From contig CAITZM010000162.1 of assembly GCA_903896925.1 (NCBI GenBank), forward strand, positions 1-49,895: a stretch of DNA of 49,895 nucleotides. The letters run 5' to 3'. This DNA comes from an uncultured Lentisphaerota bacterium. Lineage in GTDB: Bacteria > Verrucomicrobiota > Kiritimatiellia > CAIQIC01. Each line of letters begins with the position of its first letter. The first letter of the stretch is position 1. Below the pieces are notes generated by a model. The model was not told where the DNA came from and searched no databases. It saw nothing but the letters and a program-made list of their open reading frames with translations. Positions 8,086 through 15,476 of the stretch are shown here, piece by piece. Both the position numbers and the translations under genes were made by a program.

Positions 8086-8413
8086 GGCGCGAGAGTAGAG
8101 GCAAATTGCGGAAAGAGAAACATCGAAGAAGGCAGCGCAGCTGTTTCGTAGAAGTGGCCGTCGGCCGCTTTTCACATGACGGCACGATGGTTGATGGATG
8201 GCTGGGCTTCGCTACGGTAGCAAGCGGCGTGACGCCGCTTCCACAAAAAATGGCTGCTGCTGAGGTGTGGTGGTTATAGGGCACGCTTCGCCGGCTGTCA
8301 GTCTGTGTCGCCAGTTGGTTGGCGGAGCTTTCTTCCTGACCCTGGTAAAAGCTTGCGCGGATGTCCGCCAAACGCAGCCCGCAGCTCGCATCCGCCTGTC
8401 CGCTTCGCTGGCC
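8086..8413. repeat. Gene-free spacer with two REP-like GC palindromes
   Basis: This 328-bp gap between two minus-strand genes carries two related hairpins: AAGTGGCC/GGCCGCTT at 8152-8170 (one mismatch) and AAGCGGCGT/ACGCCGCTT at 8222-8240 (9 bp around one base). The same AAGCGGCC...GGCCGCTT motif recurs at 49873-49891. No open frame with coding character is seen. The segment may also hold the promoter of the lipid A operon, but no clear hexamers are visible on the minus strand. Confidence 0.6.
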
Positions 8414-9403
8414 TCAGCGTACGCCGAGCGCGTCCTTGATGGACTGGAGCAGGTTGGCCTCGCCCATGTCGCGCGCCACGATGACGCCGTTGCGGCTGAG
8501 CAGGAGCAGCGCGGTGTCGCCGAAGCCGGCGAGCTTGCGGGTGAGCTCCTCGTTGCCCGGGACGATGACCCAGTTCATGCCGTGCGCCTGCGCGAAGGCG
8601 GCCAGTTCTTCCGGCTTCCCCGTCTGCTCCATGTTGATGCTGACGATTTCCAGCCCGTCCTTCTGGTGCTGCTGATAGGCGCCGGCCAGCTGCTTGAGGG
8701 TGCGCGGATAGAGCGTGAAGCCCCGCGCGAAGAGATCCACCACGACTACTTTGCCGCGCAGCTCGGACAGCTTGAAGGTCCGGCCCTGCAGGTCGGTGCA
8801 GGGGACGTCGGGCAGCACCTTGCCGGGCCCGAAGGCGGCCTTGCGGCGCGCGCGTTCCATCATGGTGACGATGATGGAGGAGGCACCCTTGGCGGCCGGG
8901 CGCGTGACCGTCAGCTCTTCCAGCCGCCCCTGGCCGCCGGAGAAGGCATAGTGCTCGGCATTGTAATAGGAGCTCTGTTCGAATTCCTTGATGAGCTTGG
9001 CGATCTCTTCTTCCTGGCCGAGCTGCGCGTAATTGTCGGCCAGCATGGCATAGAAGCGGCCCATCCGCGCCGGGCTCTTCGCACCGAATTTTTCCAGCGT
9101 GCCGCGCAGCACCGCGATCGCGCCCTGCGGGTCGCGCCGCATCTGGCCGAGAGCCATCGCCTTGACGCGGTTCATCTCGACGAGCTGGTCCCACGCCTGC
9201 GCCTCCTCGGCGCGCTTGGCGATCTGGTCCATCTGCTGCGCCAGGCCGGTCCACTCCTCCTGGGTGTAATAGCCCTCACTCATGGATTGCAGCTTGCTGA
9301 ACGTCGTGCGGATGTCCGCATCCAGATTGCCCGCCTCGGCCGCGTGCGCCGCACCACAGTTGAGCGCACCGGCCGCCAAGACCGCCAAAATCAATTTCTT
9401 CAT
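8414..9403 (-). CDS. Exported thioredoxin-fold (TlpA/AhpC-TSA-like) protein lacking the CxxC motif
   Basis: A 329-aa secreted or periplasmic protein. The signal peptide MKKLILAVLAAGALNCG plus AAHA|AE is followed by about 140 mostly helical residues and then a C-terminal redoxin-like domain: DVPCTDLQGRTFKLSELRGKVVVVDLFA, LAGAYQQHQKDGLEIVSINME, VPGNEELTRKLAGFGDTALLLLSRNGVIVARDMG. Where TlpA/ResA proteins carry WCxxC after the VVVxFWA strand, this protein reads LFARGFTLYPR, so both catalytic cysteines are gone and thiol oxidoreductase activity is unlikely. The start at 9403 has AAGG 8 nt upstream; the ATG at 9409 is too close to it. Divergent from the FG-GAP gene. Function unknown; a binding or structural role is inferred. 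Confidence 0.82.
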   Translation of the reverse strand: MKKLILAVLAAGALNCGAAHAAEAGNLDADIRTTFSKLQSMSEGYYTQEEWTGLAQQMDQIAKRAEEAQAWDQLVEMNRVKAMALGQMRRDPQGAIAVLRGTLEKFGAKSPARMGRFYAMLADNYAQLGQEEEIAKLIKEFEQSSYYNAEHYAFSGGQGRLEELTVTRPAAKGASSIIVTMMERARRKAAFGPGKVLPDVPCTDLQGRTFKLSELRGKVVVVDLFARGFTLYPRTLKQLAGAYQQHQKDGLEIVSINMEQTGKPEELAAFAQAHGMNWVIVPGNEELTRKLAGFGDTALLLLSRNGVIVARDMGEANLLQSIKDALGVR

Positions 9404-9472
9404 CTGCATCGCCTTTCGGGTTGAACGGGCGGAAGCTACATCAGCCCCGCCGCCAAATAAAGCCGAAAAACA

Positions 9473-9498
9473 TTTTCCTGCGCTCCGCCTTGGAAAAA
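9473..9498. repeat. TTTTCC...TTGGAAAA inverted element in divergent promoter region
   Basis: TTTTCC at 9473-9478 and CTTGGAAAAA at 9489-9498 form an imperfect palindrome related to those at 17044-17126 and 22237-22277. It lies in the 139-bp gap between the divergent thioredoxin-fold and FG-GAP genes, so it would be in or near both promoters. Confidence 0.5.
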
Positions 9499-9542
9499 GC
9501 GGCCCGTCGTGAGAGACTCCGCGCATGCAGAAAGGGATCAAG

Positions 9543-10727
9543 ATGAAACTATGGCTGGCGGCGATACTGGGTGTGACGGCGGTGGCGGTCCAGGCGGCGG
9601 ACCCGCAATTCAAGAAGGTGCAGCTCACCGATAAATTCTACTGCGAAGGCGCGTGGTATGCCGATTTCAACCATGACGGCAAACTGGACATGGTGTCCGG
9701 CCCGTATTGGTACGAGGGCCCGGACTGCGCCAAGCGGCACGAGATCCACGCCGCGACCGTCTTCAACCCCACGAATTACTCCGACAACTTCCTGACGTTC
9801 TGCGGCGACTTCAACAACGACGGCTGGGCAGACGTGCTCTACATGCCTTATCCGGCGCGGGAAGGCTTCTGGTACGAGAACCCGGCTGGCAAGGATGCGC
9901 CGTGGAAGAAGCATCTCGCTTTCCCGTCCGTCGAGAACGAATCGCCGCTGCTCGGCCATCTGACGGACACCAACAAGCCGCAGATGATCTTCAACTCAGG
10001 CGGCTGCATGGGCTTTGCCGAGCCGGACTTCAACAACCCCGACGCGCCGTGGCCCTTTCATCCCGTCACGACGAACTGCAAGTTCCATAAGTTCACGCAC
10101 GGCATCGGCACCGGCGATGTCAACGGCGACGGGCGCCTCGACCTGCTCGAGGCCAACGGCTGGTGGGAGCAGCCCAAGGACTGGAAGGACGGCCAGCTGT
10201 TCATCCAGCACAAATTCCCGTTTGCCGAGGCCGCCTGCCAGATGTACGTGGCCGATGTGGACGGCGACGGGCTCAACGACGTGATCACCGTCCTGCACTG
10301 CCATCACTACGGGCTCGCGTGGTACAAGCAGCTCCGCAACGCGCAGGGCGAGATCAGCTTCGAGCGCCACGAAATCCTGCCGCCGAAGCCCGACCTCGCG
10401 TCCAAGGCGCTGCGCATTTCGCAGCTCCACGGCATGCTTGTGCTCGACATGAATGGCGACGGGCTCCCGGACATCCTGACCGGCAAGCGCTTCTGGTCGC
10501 ACGGGCCCAAGGGCGACGTGGAACCCGACGCGCCCGCGGTGGTCTATTGGTTCGAGTTGCGCCGTGACAAAGAGCACGGTGTGCAATTCATCCCGCACCA
10601 GATCGACGACAACTCCGGCGTCGGCACCCAGGTCACCGCCGCCGACCTCAACGGCGACGGCATCCCGGATGTCATCGTCGGCAATAAAAAAGGCACCTTC
10701 GTCCACCTGAGCCAGCCGGCCCGCTGA
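9543..10727 (+). CDS. Secreted FG-GAP/VCBS repeat (beta-propeller) protein
   Basis: A 394-aa exported protein with a Sec signal peptide, MKLWLAAILGVTAVAVQA|AD. It contains six calcium-loop motifs of the DxNxDGxxD type: DFNHDGKLD, DFNNDGWAD, DVNGDGRLD, DVDGDGLND, DMNGDGLPD and DLNGDGIPD, spread from near residue 40 to near residue 380. This is the signature of an FG-GAP/VCBS propeller as in integrin alpha chains. It is rich in Trp, Tyr and His between the loops. The start at 9543 is supported by AAGGGA at 9532-9537, 5 nt upstream. Such proteins are abundant in planctomycete and verrucomicrobial exoproteomes, where they are thought to mediate binding to surfaces or glycans; no catalytic motif is visible. 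Confidence 0.88.
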   Translation: MKLWLAAILGVTAVAVQAADPQFKKVQLTDKFYCEGAWYADFNHDGKLDMVSGPYWYEGPDCAKRHEIHAATVFNPTNYSDNFLTFCGDFNNDGWADVLYMPYPAREGFWYENPAGKDAPWKKHLAFPSVENESPLLGHLTDTNKPQMIFNSGGCMGFAEPDFNNPDAPWPFHPVTTNCKFHKFTHGIGTGDVNGDGRLDLLEANGWWEQPKDWKDGQLFIQHKFPFAEAACQMYVADVDGDGLNDVITVLHCHHYGLAWYKQLRNAQGEISFERHEILPPKPDLASKALRISQLHGMLVLDMNGDGLPDILTGKRFWSHGPKGDVEPDAPAVVYWFELRRDKEHGVQFIPHQIDDNSGVGTQVTAADLNGDGIPDVIVGNKKGTFVHLSQPAR

Positions 10728-10825
10728 CCTTTTCCCGCCGGGCCTCCGGCCCGGGGCAGGGGACGTACGGCGCTGCTGCCGCGCGTGGTGGCGGGCGCCA
10801 AAACCGCCCGCTCCCGTGGCGTTGC

Positions 10826-10854
10826 TTGACCCGCGCCGCGCCGCGCTTTACCAT
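10826..10854 (+). promoter_or_regulatory. Candidate sigma-70 promoter giving a nearly leaderless csgG mRNA
   Basis: TTGACC (10826-10831) and TACCAT (10849-10854) are separated by exactly 17 bp. Transcription would start about 10861, only three bases before the ATG at 10864, and there is no Shine-Dalgarno upstream of that ATG, so the message may be leaderless or nearly so. Confidence 0.45.
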
Positions 10855-10863
10855 GCGCGCACG

Positions 10864-11820
10864 ATGTTCTGCGCACGCCTAGCTTTGCTTGTGCTCGCCC
10901 TCGCGGCGGCCGGTTGCCACACGCCGCGGCGGGCGGCCGATGGCACGTTGCACTATCCCTATCGCCACGGGCAGGTGGTCCCGCCGGTGGTGGCGGTCAT
11001 GGATTTCGAGAATCGCGCGAGCTGGGCGGGGCAGTGGAATTTGAGCGGCGGCATGGCCGACCTGCTGGTTACCCACCTCATGGACTCGCGCAAGGTGGTC
11101 GTGCTGGAGCGCCAGCACCTCAAGGACGTGCTCGAGGAACTCGCGCGGCAGGACAGCGAGCACTTCCGGCCCGAGGGCCGTGCGCAGCGGGGCCGCCTGA
11201 AGAACGCGCAGTTTCTGATGCGCGGCACGATCAACGATTTCACCGTCATCGAGGAGGGCTCCGCGGGGTTCTGGACGTCGTTCCTGCGCATCTTCGGCCG
11301 CGGCAGCCGCGCGCGCGTCGCGCTCACCGTCAAGGTCTATGACATCGAGAACGGCGAGGTGCTCGCGGCCGTCCAGTCCGACGGGACGGTGTCGTCGAGC
11401 GGCGGCGGCGCCGAGATCACCTATAAAAAGGTCACCTTCGGCGGCGACAGCTTTTTCCGCACCCCGCTGGGCAAGGCCACCGAGCGGGCGCTGGAACGGG
11501 CCGTGCGCCGGATTCTGGACGCGCTGCCGCTCGACTACTGGGCGCCGCGTGTCGCCGAGGTCGCGGACCTGCGCGCCGGCCCGCAGGTGGTCATCAATGG
11601 CGGCACCAACGCCGGGGTCCAGGTCGGCGACGAATTTTTCGTGCGCGACCTGCCGCACATCGTCACCGACCCGGTCACCGGCAACGTCATCGAGCAGCCC
11701 GCCGGCGAGGTGGTCGGCCGCGTGCGCGTGACCGAGGTGCTGCCGAAGTCCGCGCACGCCAAAATTTTGCAGGGTCTCGCCGCGCGGGGACACGTCCTCG
11801 ACAGGGTGACCCAGCCATGA
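10864..11820 (+). CDS. CsgG/HfaB-family outer-membrane lipoprotein
   Basis: A 318-aa lipoprotein: the signal peptide MFCARLALLVLALAAAGC ends in the lipobox LAAAGC. The body matches the CsgG pattern: VVAVMDFENRA, GGMADLLVTHLMDSRKVVVLERQHLKDVLEEL, the FLMRGTINDFTV strand, RARVALTVKVYDIENGEVLAAVQSDG and a long helix ALERAVRRILDALP. A C-terminal segment of about 80 residues (VVINGGTNAGVQVGDEFFVRD, VVGRVRVTEVLPKSAHAKI) resembles the FlgT-type C-terminal beta domain found attached to CsgG modules. CsgG forms the curli secretion pore, but family members without curlin genes nearby, as here, are of unknown cargo. An upstream in-frame ATG at 10816 would spoil the lipoprotein signal and is rejected. 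The stop codon forms the first bases of the following heptamer array. Confidence 0.85.
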   Translation: MFCARLALLVLALAAAGCHTPRRAADGTLHYPYRHGQVVPPVVAVMDFENRASWAGQWNLSGGMADLLVTHLMDSRKVVVLERQHLKDVLEELARQDSEHFRPEGRAQRGRLKNAQFLMRGTINDFTVIEEGSAGFWTSFLRIFGRGSRARVALTVKVYDIENGEVLAAVQSDGTVSSSGGGAEITYKKVTFGGDSFFRTPLGKATERALERAVRRILDALPLDYWAPRVAEVADLRAGPQVVINGGTNAGVQVGDEFFVRDLPHIVTDPVTGNVIEQPAGEVVGRVRVTEVLPKSAHAKILQGLAARGHVLDRVTQP

Positions 11821-11957
11821 GTTCCCAGTTTCGAGTTTCGGGTCACGAGTTTCGGGCCTCAGATTGCAGGTTGCAGCCTGTAAGTTACACGTCTCAGGTT
11901 TCAGGTCTCGAGTCTCGGCTTTCGAGTCTCAGGTTTCAGGTCTCAAATTTCAGGTTT
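11818..11957 (+). repeat. Twenty tandem degenerate heptamers filling the csgG-ruvA spacer
   Basis: Read in register from the TGA stop of the CsgG gene, the 140 bp divide into 20 seven-base units: TGAGTTC, CCAGTTT, CGAGTTT, CGGGTCA, CGAGTTT, CGGGCCT, CAGATTG, CAGGTTG, and so on to CAGGTCT, CAAATTT, CAGGTTT, ending 5 bp before the ruvA ATG. Consensus is C(A/G)(G/A)GT(C/T)T. No Shine-Dalgarno is visible for ruvA. Because 21 nt equals three units, the array stays open in the ruvA frame and reads as a seven-residue repeat fused to RuvA, though this is unlikely to be translated. Confidence 0.9.
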
Positions 11958-11962
11958 CATTT

Positions 11963-12559
11963 ATGATCACATTTCTGGAAGGGACGCTGGTCGAAAAGCA
12001 GCCCACGCGCGTCGTCCTCAACGTCCACGGGGTCGGGTATGAGGTGTACATCCCGCTGAGCAGTTTTGACCGGCTGCCCGGGGAGAACGCGCCGTGCCGC
12101 CTGCTCACTCACGACCACCTGCGCGAGGATCTCCACAACCTCTACGGCTTCGTCACCGAGGCCGAGCGCAGCCTGTTCGAGATGCTGCTCGGCATCAGCG
12201 GCATCGGCCCCAAGACGGCGCTGAGCGCCCTGAGCGGCCTGAGCGTCCGCGACCTCAAGGCCGCCGTCGTCGAGGGCGACGTGAAGCGGTTGAGCTCGAT
12301 CTCCGGCGTCGGCAAGAAGACCGCCGAACGCATCGTCGTCGAGCTGCGGCACAAGCTGAGCGCGGGCGATGCGCTCGAGGCGGTGGCCGGCTCGCCGGAG
12401 GCCCTGCCCGGCGATCTGCGCACCCGCGACGCGCTGCTCGCGCTCATTTCGCTCGGCTACAAGCAGGTCGATGCCCAGCAGCGCGTCAGCGGCATCCTGC
12501 CGCGGCTCAAGCCTTCCGCCACGGTCGAGGACGTCGTCCGTGCCGCGCTCGCCGGTTGA
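11963..12559 (+). CDS. ruvA: Holliday junction branch-migration protein RuvA
   Basis: Tetrameric DNA-binding subunit that clamps four-way junctions and loads RuvB. The 198-aa protein has the family N-terminal OB fold (MITFLEGTLVEKQPTRVVLN then VHGVGYEVYIPLSSF), the helix-hairpin-helix pair (LLGISGIGPKTALSALS and LSSISGVGKKTAERIVVEL), and the flexible C-terminal RuvB-contact domain (RDALLALISLGYKQVDAQQRV). The start at 11963 matches the family N terminus exactly; in-frame upstream codons are translations of the heptamer array. It lies 14 bp before ruvB. RuvC is not in the window. Confidence 0.97.
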   Translation: MITFLEGTLVEKQPTRVVLNVHGVGYEVYIPLSSFDRLPGENAPCRLLTHDHLREDLHNLYGFVTEAERSLFEMLLGISGIGPKTALSALSGLSVRDLKAAVVEGDVKRLSSISGVGKKTAERIVVELRHKLSAGDALEAVAGSPEALPGDLRTRDALLALISLGYKQVDAQQRVSGILPRLKPSATVEDVVRAALAG

Positions 12560-12573
12560 TAAAGATTGGAACT

Positions 12574-13605
12574 ATGAGCGAACATTTTGTCAGCGAGACG
12601 TTGAACAAGAAGGACCCGGAATTCGACCTGAGCCTGCGGCCGTCGCGGTTCGCCGATTTCGTCGGGCAGCAGAAGGTGCGCGCGCGGCTGGAGCTGTTCG
12701 TCGAGGCGGCGAAGGGCCGGGGCGACGTGCTCGACCACGTCCTGCTCTCCGGCCCGCCGGGCCTGGGCAAGACGACGCTGGCGCACATCCTCGCCGAGGC
12801 GATGGGCGCCAACCTCAAGGTGACGAGCGGGCCGGTGATCGACAAGCCCGGCGACCTGGCGGGCCTCCTGACCAGCATGGAACGCGGCGATGTGATCTTC
12901 ATCGACGAGATTCACCGGATGCAGAAGGCCGTGGAGGAATACCTGTACTCGGCCATGGAGGACTTCGTCCTGGACATCATGATCGACCAGGGCCCGCACG
13001 CGCGCAGCGTCCGGCTCAATCTGCCGAAGTTCACGTTGATCGGCGCGACGACGCGCAGCGGCCTGCTGACCGCGCCGCTGCGTTCGCGTTTCGGGCTGAG
13101 CGCCCGGCTGGACTATTACGACGCCCCGGATCTGCAGTCCATCATCACCCGCTCGGCGCGCATCCTGAACGTGGACGTGGACGCCGCCGGCGCGCGCGAG
13201 ATCGCCGGGCGCGCGCGCGGCACGCCGCGCATCGCCAACAGCCTGCTGCGCTGGGTGCGCGACTATGCGCAGGTCAAGGCCGGCAACAAGATCACCGCCG
13301 ACGTCGCCGACCGGGCGCTGGCGATGCTCGAGATTGACGAGCACGGCCTCGATGAGATGGACAAGCGCATCCTGGAGGCGATCATCCTCAAATTCAACGG
13401 CGGGCCGGTGGGCCTCAGCTCGCTCGCCGTCTCGGTGGGCGAAGAGTCCGACACGATCGAGGAGGTCTACGAGCCCTATCTGATCATGGAGGGCTACCTC
13501 CACCGCACGCCGCAGGGCCGCGTGGCCACCGACCGCGCCTACGCCAAGTTCGGCCTCAAGCCCCTTGCCAAACCAGCCGCCAACCCGGAGCCAGGTGAGC
13601 CATGA
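12574..13605 (+). CDS. ruvB: Holliday junction branch-migration helicase RuvB
   Basis: AAA+ hexameric motor that pumps DNA through RuvA-bound junctions. 343 aa. Motifs: FDLSLRPSRFADFVGQQKV near the N terminus, Walker A GPPGLGKTT, VTSGPVIDKPGDLAG, Walker B VIFIDEIHRM, sensor 1 LIGATTRSGLL with the RSRFG arginine-finger region, sensor 2 RGTPRIANSLLRWVRD, and the winged-helix C-terminal domain with VGLSSLAVSVGEESDTIEEVYEP cut by the family GYLHRTPQGR motif. The ATG at 12574 follows ruvA by 14 bp; the preceding open frame is a shadow. Its stop overlaps the TatD-like gene start by 4 bp, so RuvA, RuvB and the hydrolase form one transcription unit. Confidence 0.97.
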   Translation: MSEHFVSETLNKKDPEFDLSLRPSRFADFVGQQKVRARLELFVEAAKGRGDVLDHVLLSGPPGLGKTTLAHILAEAMGANLKVTSGPVIDKPGDLAGLLTSMERGDVIFIDEIHRMQKAVEEYLYSAMEDFVLDIMIDQGPHARSVRLNLPKFTLIGATTRSGLLTAPLRSRFGLSARLDYYDAPDLQSIITRSARILNVDVDAAGAREIAGRARGTPRIANSLLRWVRDYAQVKAGNKITADVADRALAMLEIDEHGLDEMDKRILEAIILKFNGGPVGLSSLAVSVGEESDTIEEVYEPYLIMEGYLHRTPQGRVATDRAYAKFGLKPLAKPAANPEPGEP

Positions 13606-14450
13606 CCATCATCGAACCCCATATCCACATGTATTCGCGGACGACGGACGACTACACGGCGATGTACCGCGAGGGCATCCGCGTGACGGTGGAGCCGTCG
13701 TTCTGGCTGGGTGCTTCGCGGCGCTACGCGGGGACGTTCTGGGATTACTTCCAGCTCATCCTCGATTTCGAGACCGGCCGCGCGAAGCGCTACGGGATCG
13801 ACCACTATGCCGCCGTCGCGGTCAACCCCAAGGAGGCCGAGGACACCGGCCTCGCCAACGCGGTGCTCGACGGCATGGCGCCCTATCTCGATCACCCGCG
13901 CTGCGTCGCGATCGGGGAGATCGGCTTCAACAAGATCACGCCGGCCGAGGAGTCCATCTTCCAGCGCCAGCTCGAGATGGCCAAGGCGCGCCGGATGCTC
14001 GTCATCATCCATGCCCCGCACGACACCCCGGAGGTCAGCAAGCGCAAGGGCGTCGAGCGCACGCTGGCCATCCTGCGCGAGCTGAACTACGAGGACGACC
14101 GGATCATCTTGGACCACAACACCGAGCAGACGATGGACCTCAGCCGCCAGCGGCAGGTGTGGTGCGGGCTGACGGTCTATCCGCATTCGAAGCTCAACCC
14201 GGAGCGCGTCGTTGATATTTTGAAGAAGTGGGGGCTGGAGCAGGTGCTGGTCAACAGCTCCGCCGACTGGGGCGTCAGCGATCCGTGCAGCCTGCCCAAG
14301 GTGGCCCGCTTCATGCAGCAGCAGGGGTTCACGGAGCAGCAGGTGCACAAGCTGCTTTTCGAGAACCCGCGCGCCTTTTACAGCCAGTGCGCAAAGTTCC
14401 AGCCCAATCTCGACCTGCCGTTCATCGATCCGGGGCTCTACCAGCGCTGA
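13602..14450 (+). CDS. TatD-like metal-dependent hydrolase, EboB type
   Basis: A 282-aa amidohydrolase-superfamily protein. Metal-site motifs: EPHIHMYSRTTDDY at the N terminus (HxH), AIGEIGFNKITPAEE, VIIHAPHDTPE, ILDHNTEQTMDL and NSSADWGVSDP near the C terminus. The phrases TTDDY, VEPSFWLG, GEIGF and SADWGVSDP match what I recall of EboB, the TatD-like protein of the ebo gene cluster, more closely than TatD nucleases, which have no TTDDY or ADWGVSDP. No other ebo genes are here; instead the ATG overlaps the ruvB stop (ATGA), so it is translationally coupled to Holliday-junction processing. Substrate unknown; either a hydrolase of a small metabolite or a DNA-end nuclease is possible. Confidence 0.86.
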   Translation: MTIIEPHIHMYSRTTDDYTAMYREGIRVTVEPSFWLGASRRYAGTFWDYFQLILDFETGRAKRYGIDHYAAVAVNPKEAEDTGLANAVLDGMAPYLDHPRCVAIGEIGFNKITPAEESIFQRQLEMAKARRMLVIIHAPHDTPEVSKRKGVERTLAILRELNYEDDRIILDHNTEQTMDLSRQRQVWCGLTVYPHSKLNPERVVDILKKWGLEQVLVNSSADWGVSDPCSLPKVARFMQQQGFTEQQVHKLLFENPRAFYSQCAKFQPNLDLPFIDPGLYQR

Positions 14451-14507
14451 CTTTCATTCCGCGCCGCATGGCGTATAGTGGCGCACAATTTTTTTTATGG
14501 GGACACC

Positions 14508-15419
14508 ATGACCGTTGTATTGCCCAAAGCCTATCACGTGCGGGACGAGCTGGAGAAAAACGGCGTGGACTGCATCGCGGAATCGGCGGCCCGCCACCAG
14601 GACATCCGGCCGCTGCGCATCGGCATCCTGAACATCATGCCCAAGGCCGAGGAGTATGAGTTCAACCTCCTGCTGCCGCTGGGCCTCTCGATCCTGCAGA
14701 TCATCCCCGTTTGGATCCGACTCGAGTCGCACGCCTACAAATCGGCGGACCCGCACCACATCGCCCGCTACTATGTGACGTTCAAGGAGGCGATGCGCGA
14801 GAGCATCCTCGACGGCCTGATCGTCACCGGCGCGCCGGTGGAGGAGATGCCCTACGAGGATGTCCACTACTGGACGGAGCTGACCGGCATCCTGGGCGAG
14901 GCGAGGAAAAAGATCCCGTCGACCCTCGGCATCTGCTGGGGCGGGCTCGCGCTGGCCAAGTTTGTCGGCATCGAAAAAGTCCCGCTGCCGAAGAAAGTGT
15001 TCGGTGTATTCCCGACGCGCAACCTGCAGCGCAACCATCCGATCACCGGCGGCCTGGACGACGTGTTCGCCTGCCCGCAGAGCCGGCACGCCGGCATTGC
15101 CGACGCGGTGCTGGAACAAGAACAGAAGGCCGGACGGATCAATCTGCTCGCCTATGCCGAGGACGCCGGCTACACGATTTTCGAGACGCCCGACCACCGC
15201 TTCATCATGCATCTGGGGCATCAGGAATACAATTCCAAGCGCCTCGTCTTCGAGGCCGAGCGCGACCTCAAGGCCGGGCGTCCCGATGTCGGCCCCCCGG
15301 TGAACTTCGATCTGAAGGCGCCCACCAACAACTGGCGTGCCAACCGCAACGAATTCTTCAGCGCGTGGATCCGCTATGTGTACCTGACCACGAAGTATGA
15401 CATGTCGGTGAAAAGCTGA
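14508..15419 (+). CDS. metA: Homoserine O-acyltransferase MetA (acetyl-CoA type predicted)
   Basis: Activates homoserine for methionine synthesis by acylating its hydroxyl. 303 aa, full length. Visible features: ILNIMPKAEEYE, YYVTFKEA, LDGLIVTGAPVE, the nucleophile elbow STLGICWGG (Cys143), KKVFGVFPTRNL, CPQSRH and the catalytic GHQEYN (His238, Glu240; GHPEYD is usual). The residue after GAPV is Glu, which in characterised homologues correlates with acetyl-CoA rather than succinyl-CoA use (Gly in the E. coli enzyme), so homoserine O-acetyltransferase is the better prediction. The start at 14508 is preferred, with GGGGA just upstream; a TATAGT hexamer at 14474-14479 may be its -10. The region around IMPKAEEYE differs from the usual IMPxKxxTE, marking a divergent branch. 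Confidence 0.9.
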   Translation: MTVVLPKAYHVRDELEKNGVDCIAESAARHQDIRPLRIGILNIMPKAEEYEFNLLLPLGLSILQIIPVWIRLESHAYKSADPHHIARYYVTFKEAMRESILDGLIVTGAPVEEMPYEDVHYWTELTGILGEARKKIPSTLGICWGGLALAKFVGIEKVPLPKKVFGVFPTRNLQRNHPITGGLDDVFACPQSRHAGIADAVLEQEQKAGRINLLAYAEDAGYTIFETPDHRFIMHLGHQEYNSKRLVFEAERDLKAGRPDVGPPVNFDLKAPTNNWRANRNEFFSAWIRYVYLTTKYDMSVKS

Positions 15420-15476
15420 CGCGTTTCCGCAGCGTTTTTTTCCACCCGCTGCGCCCTGGTTCCACCGCAAGCCGGA

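Noticed and set aside
11818..11957. CRISPR array
   Set aside because: Units are 7 bp with no spacers and no cas genes are present.
11864..11962. RuvA with a 33-residue N-terminal heptapeptide-repeat extension
   Set aside because: The frame is open only because 21 nt equals three 7-bp units; RuvA homologues begin exactly at MITFLEG, encoded from 11963, and the extension would start at a TTG inside the array.
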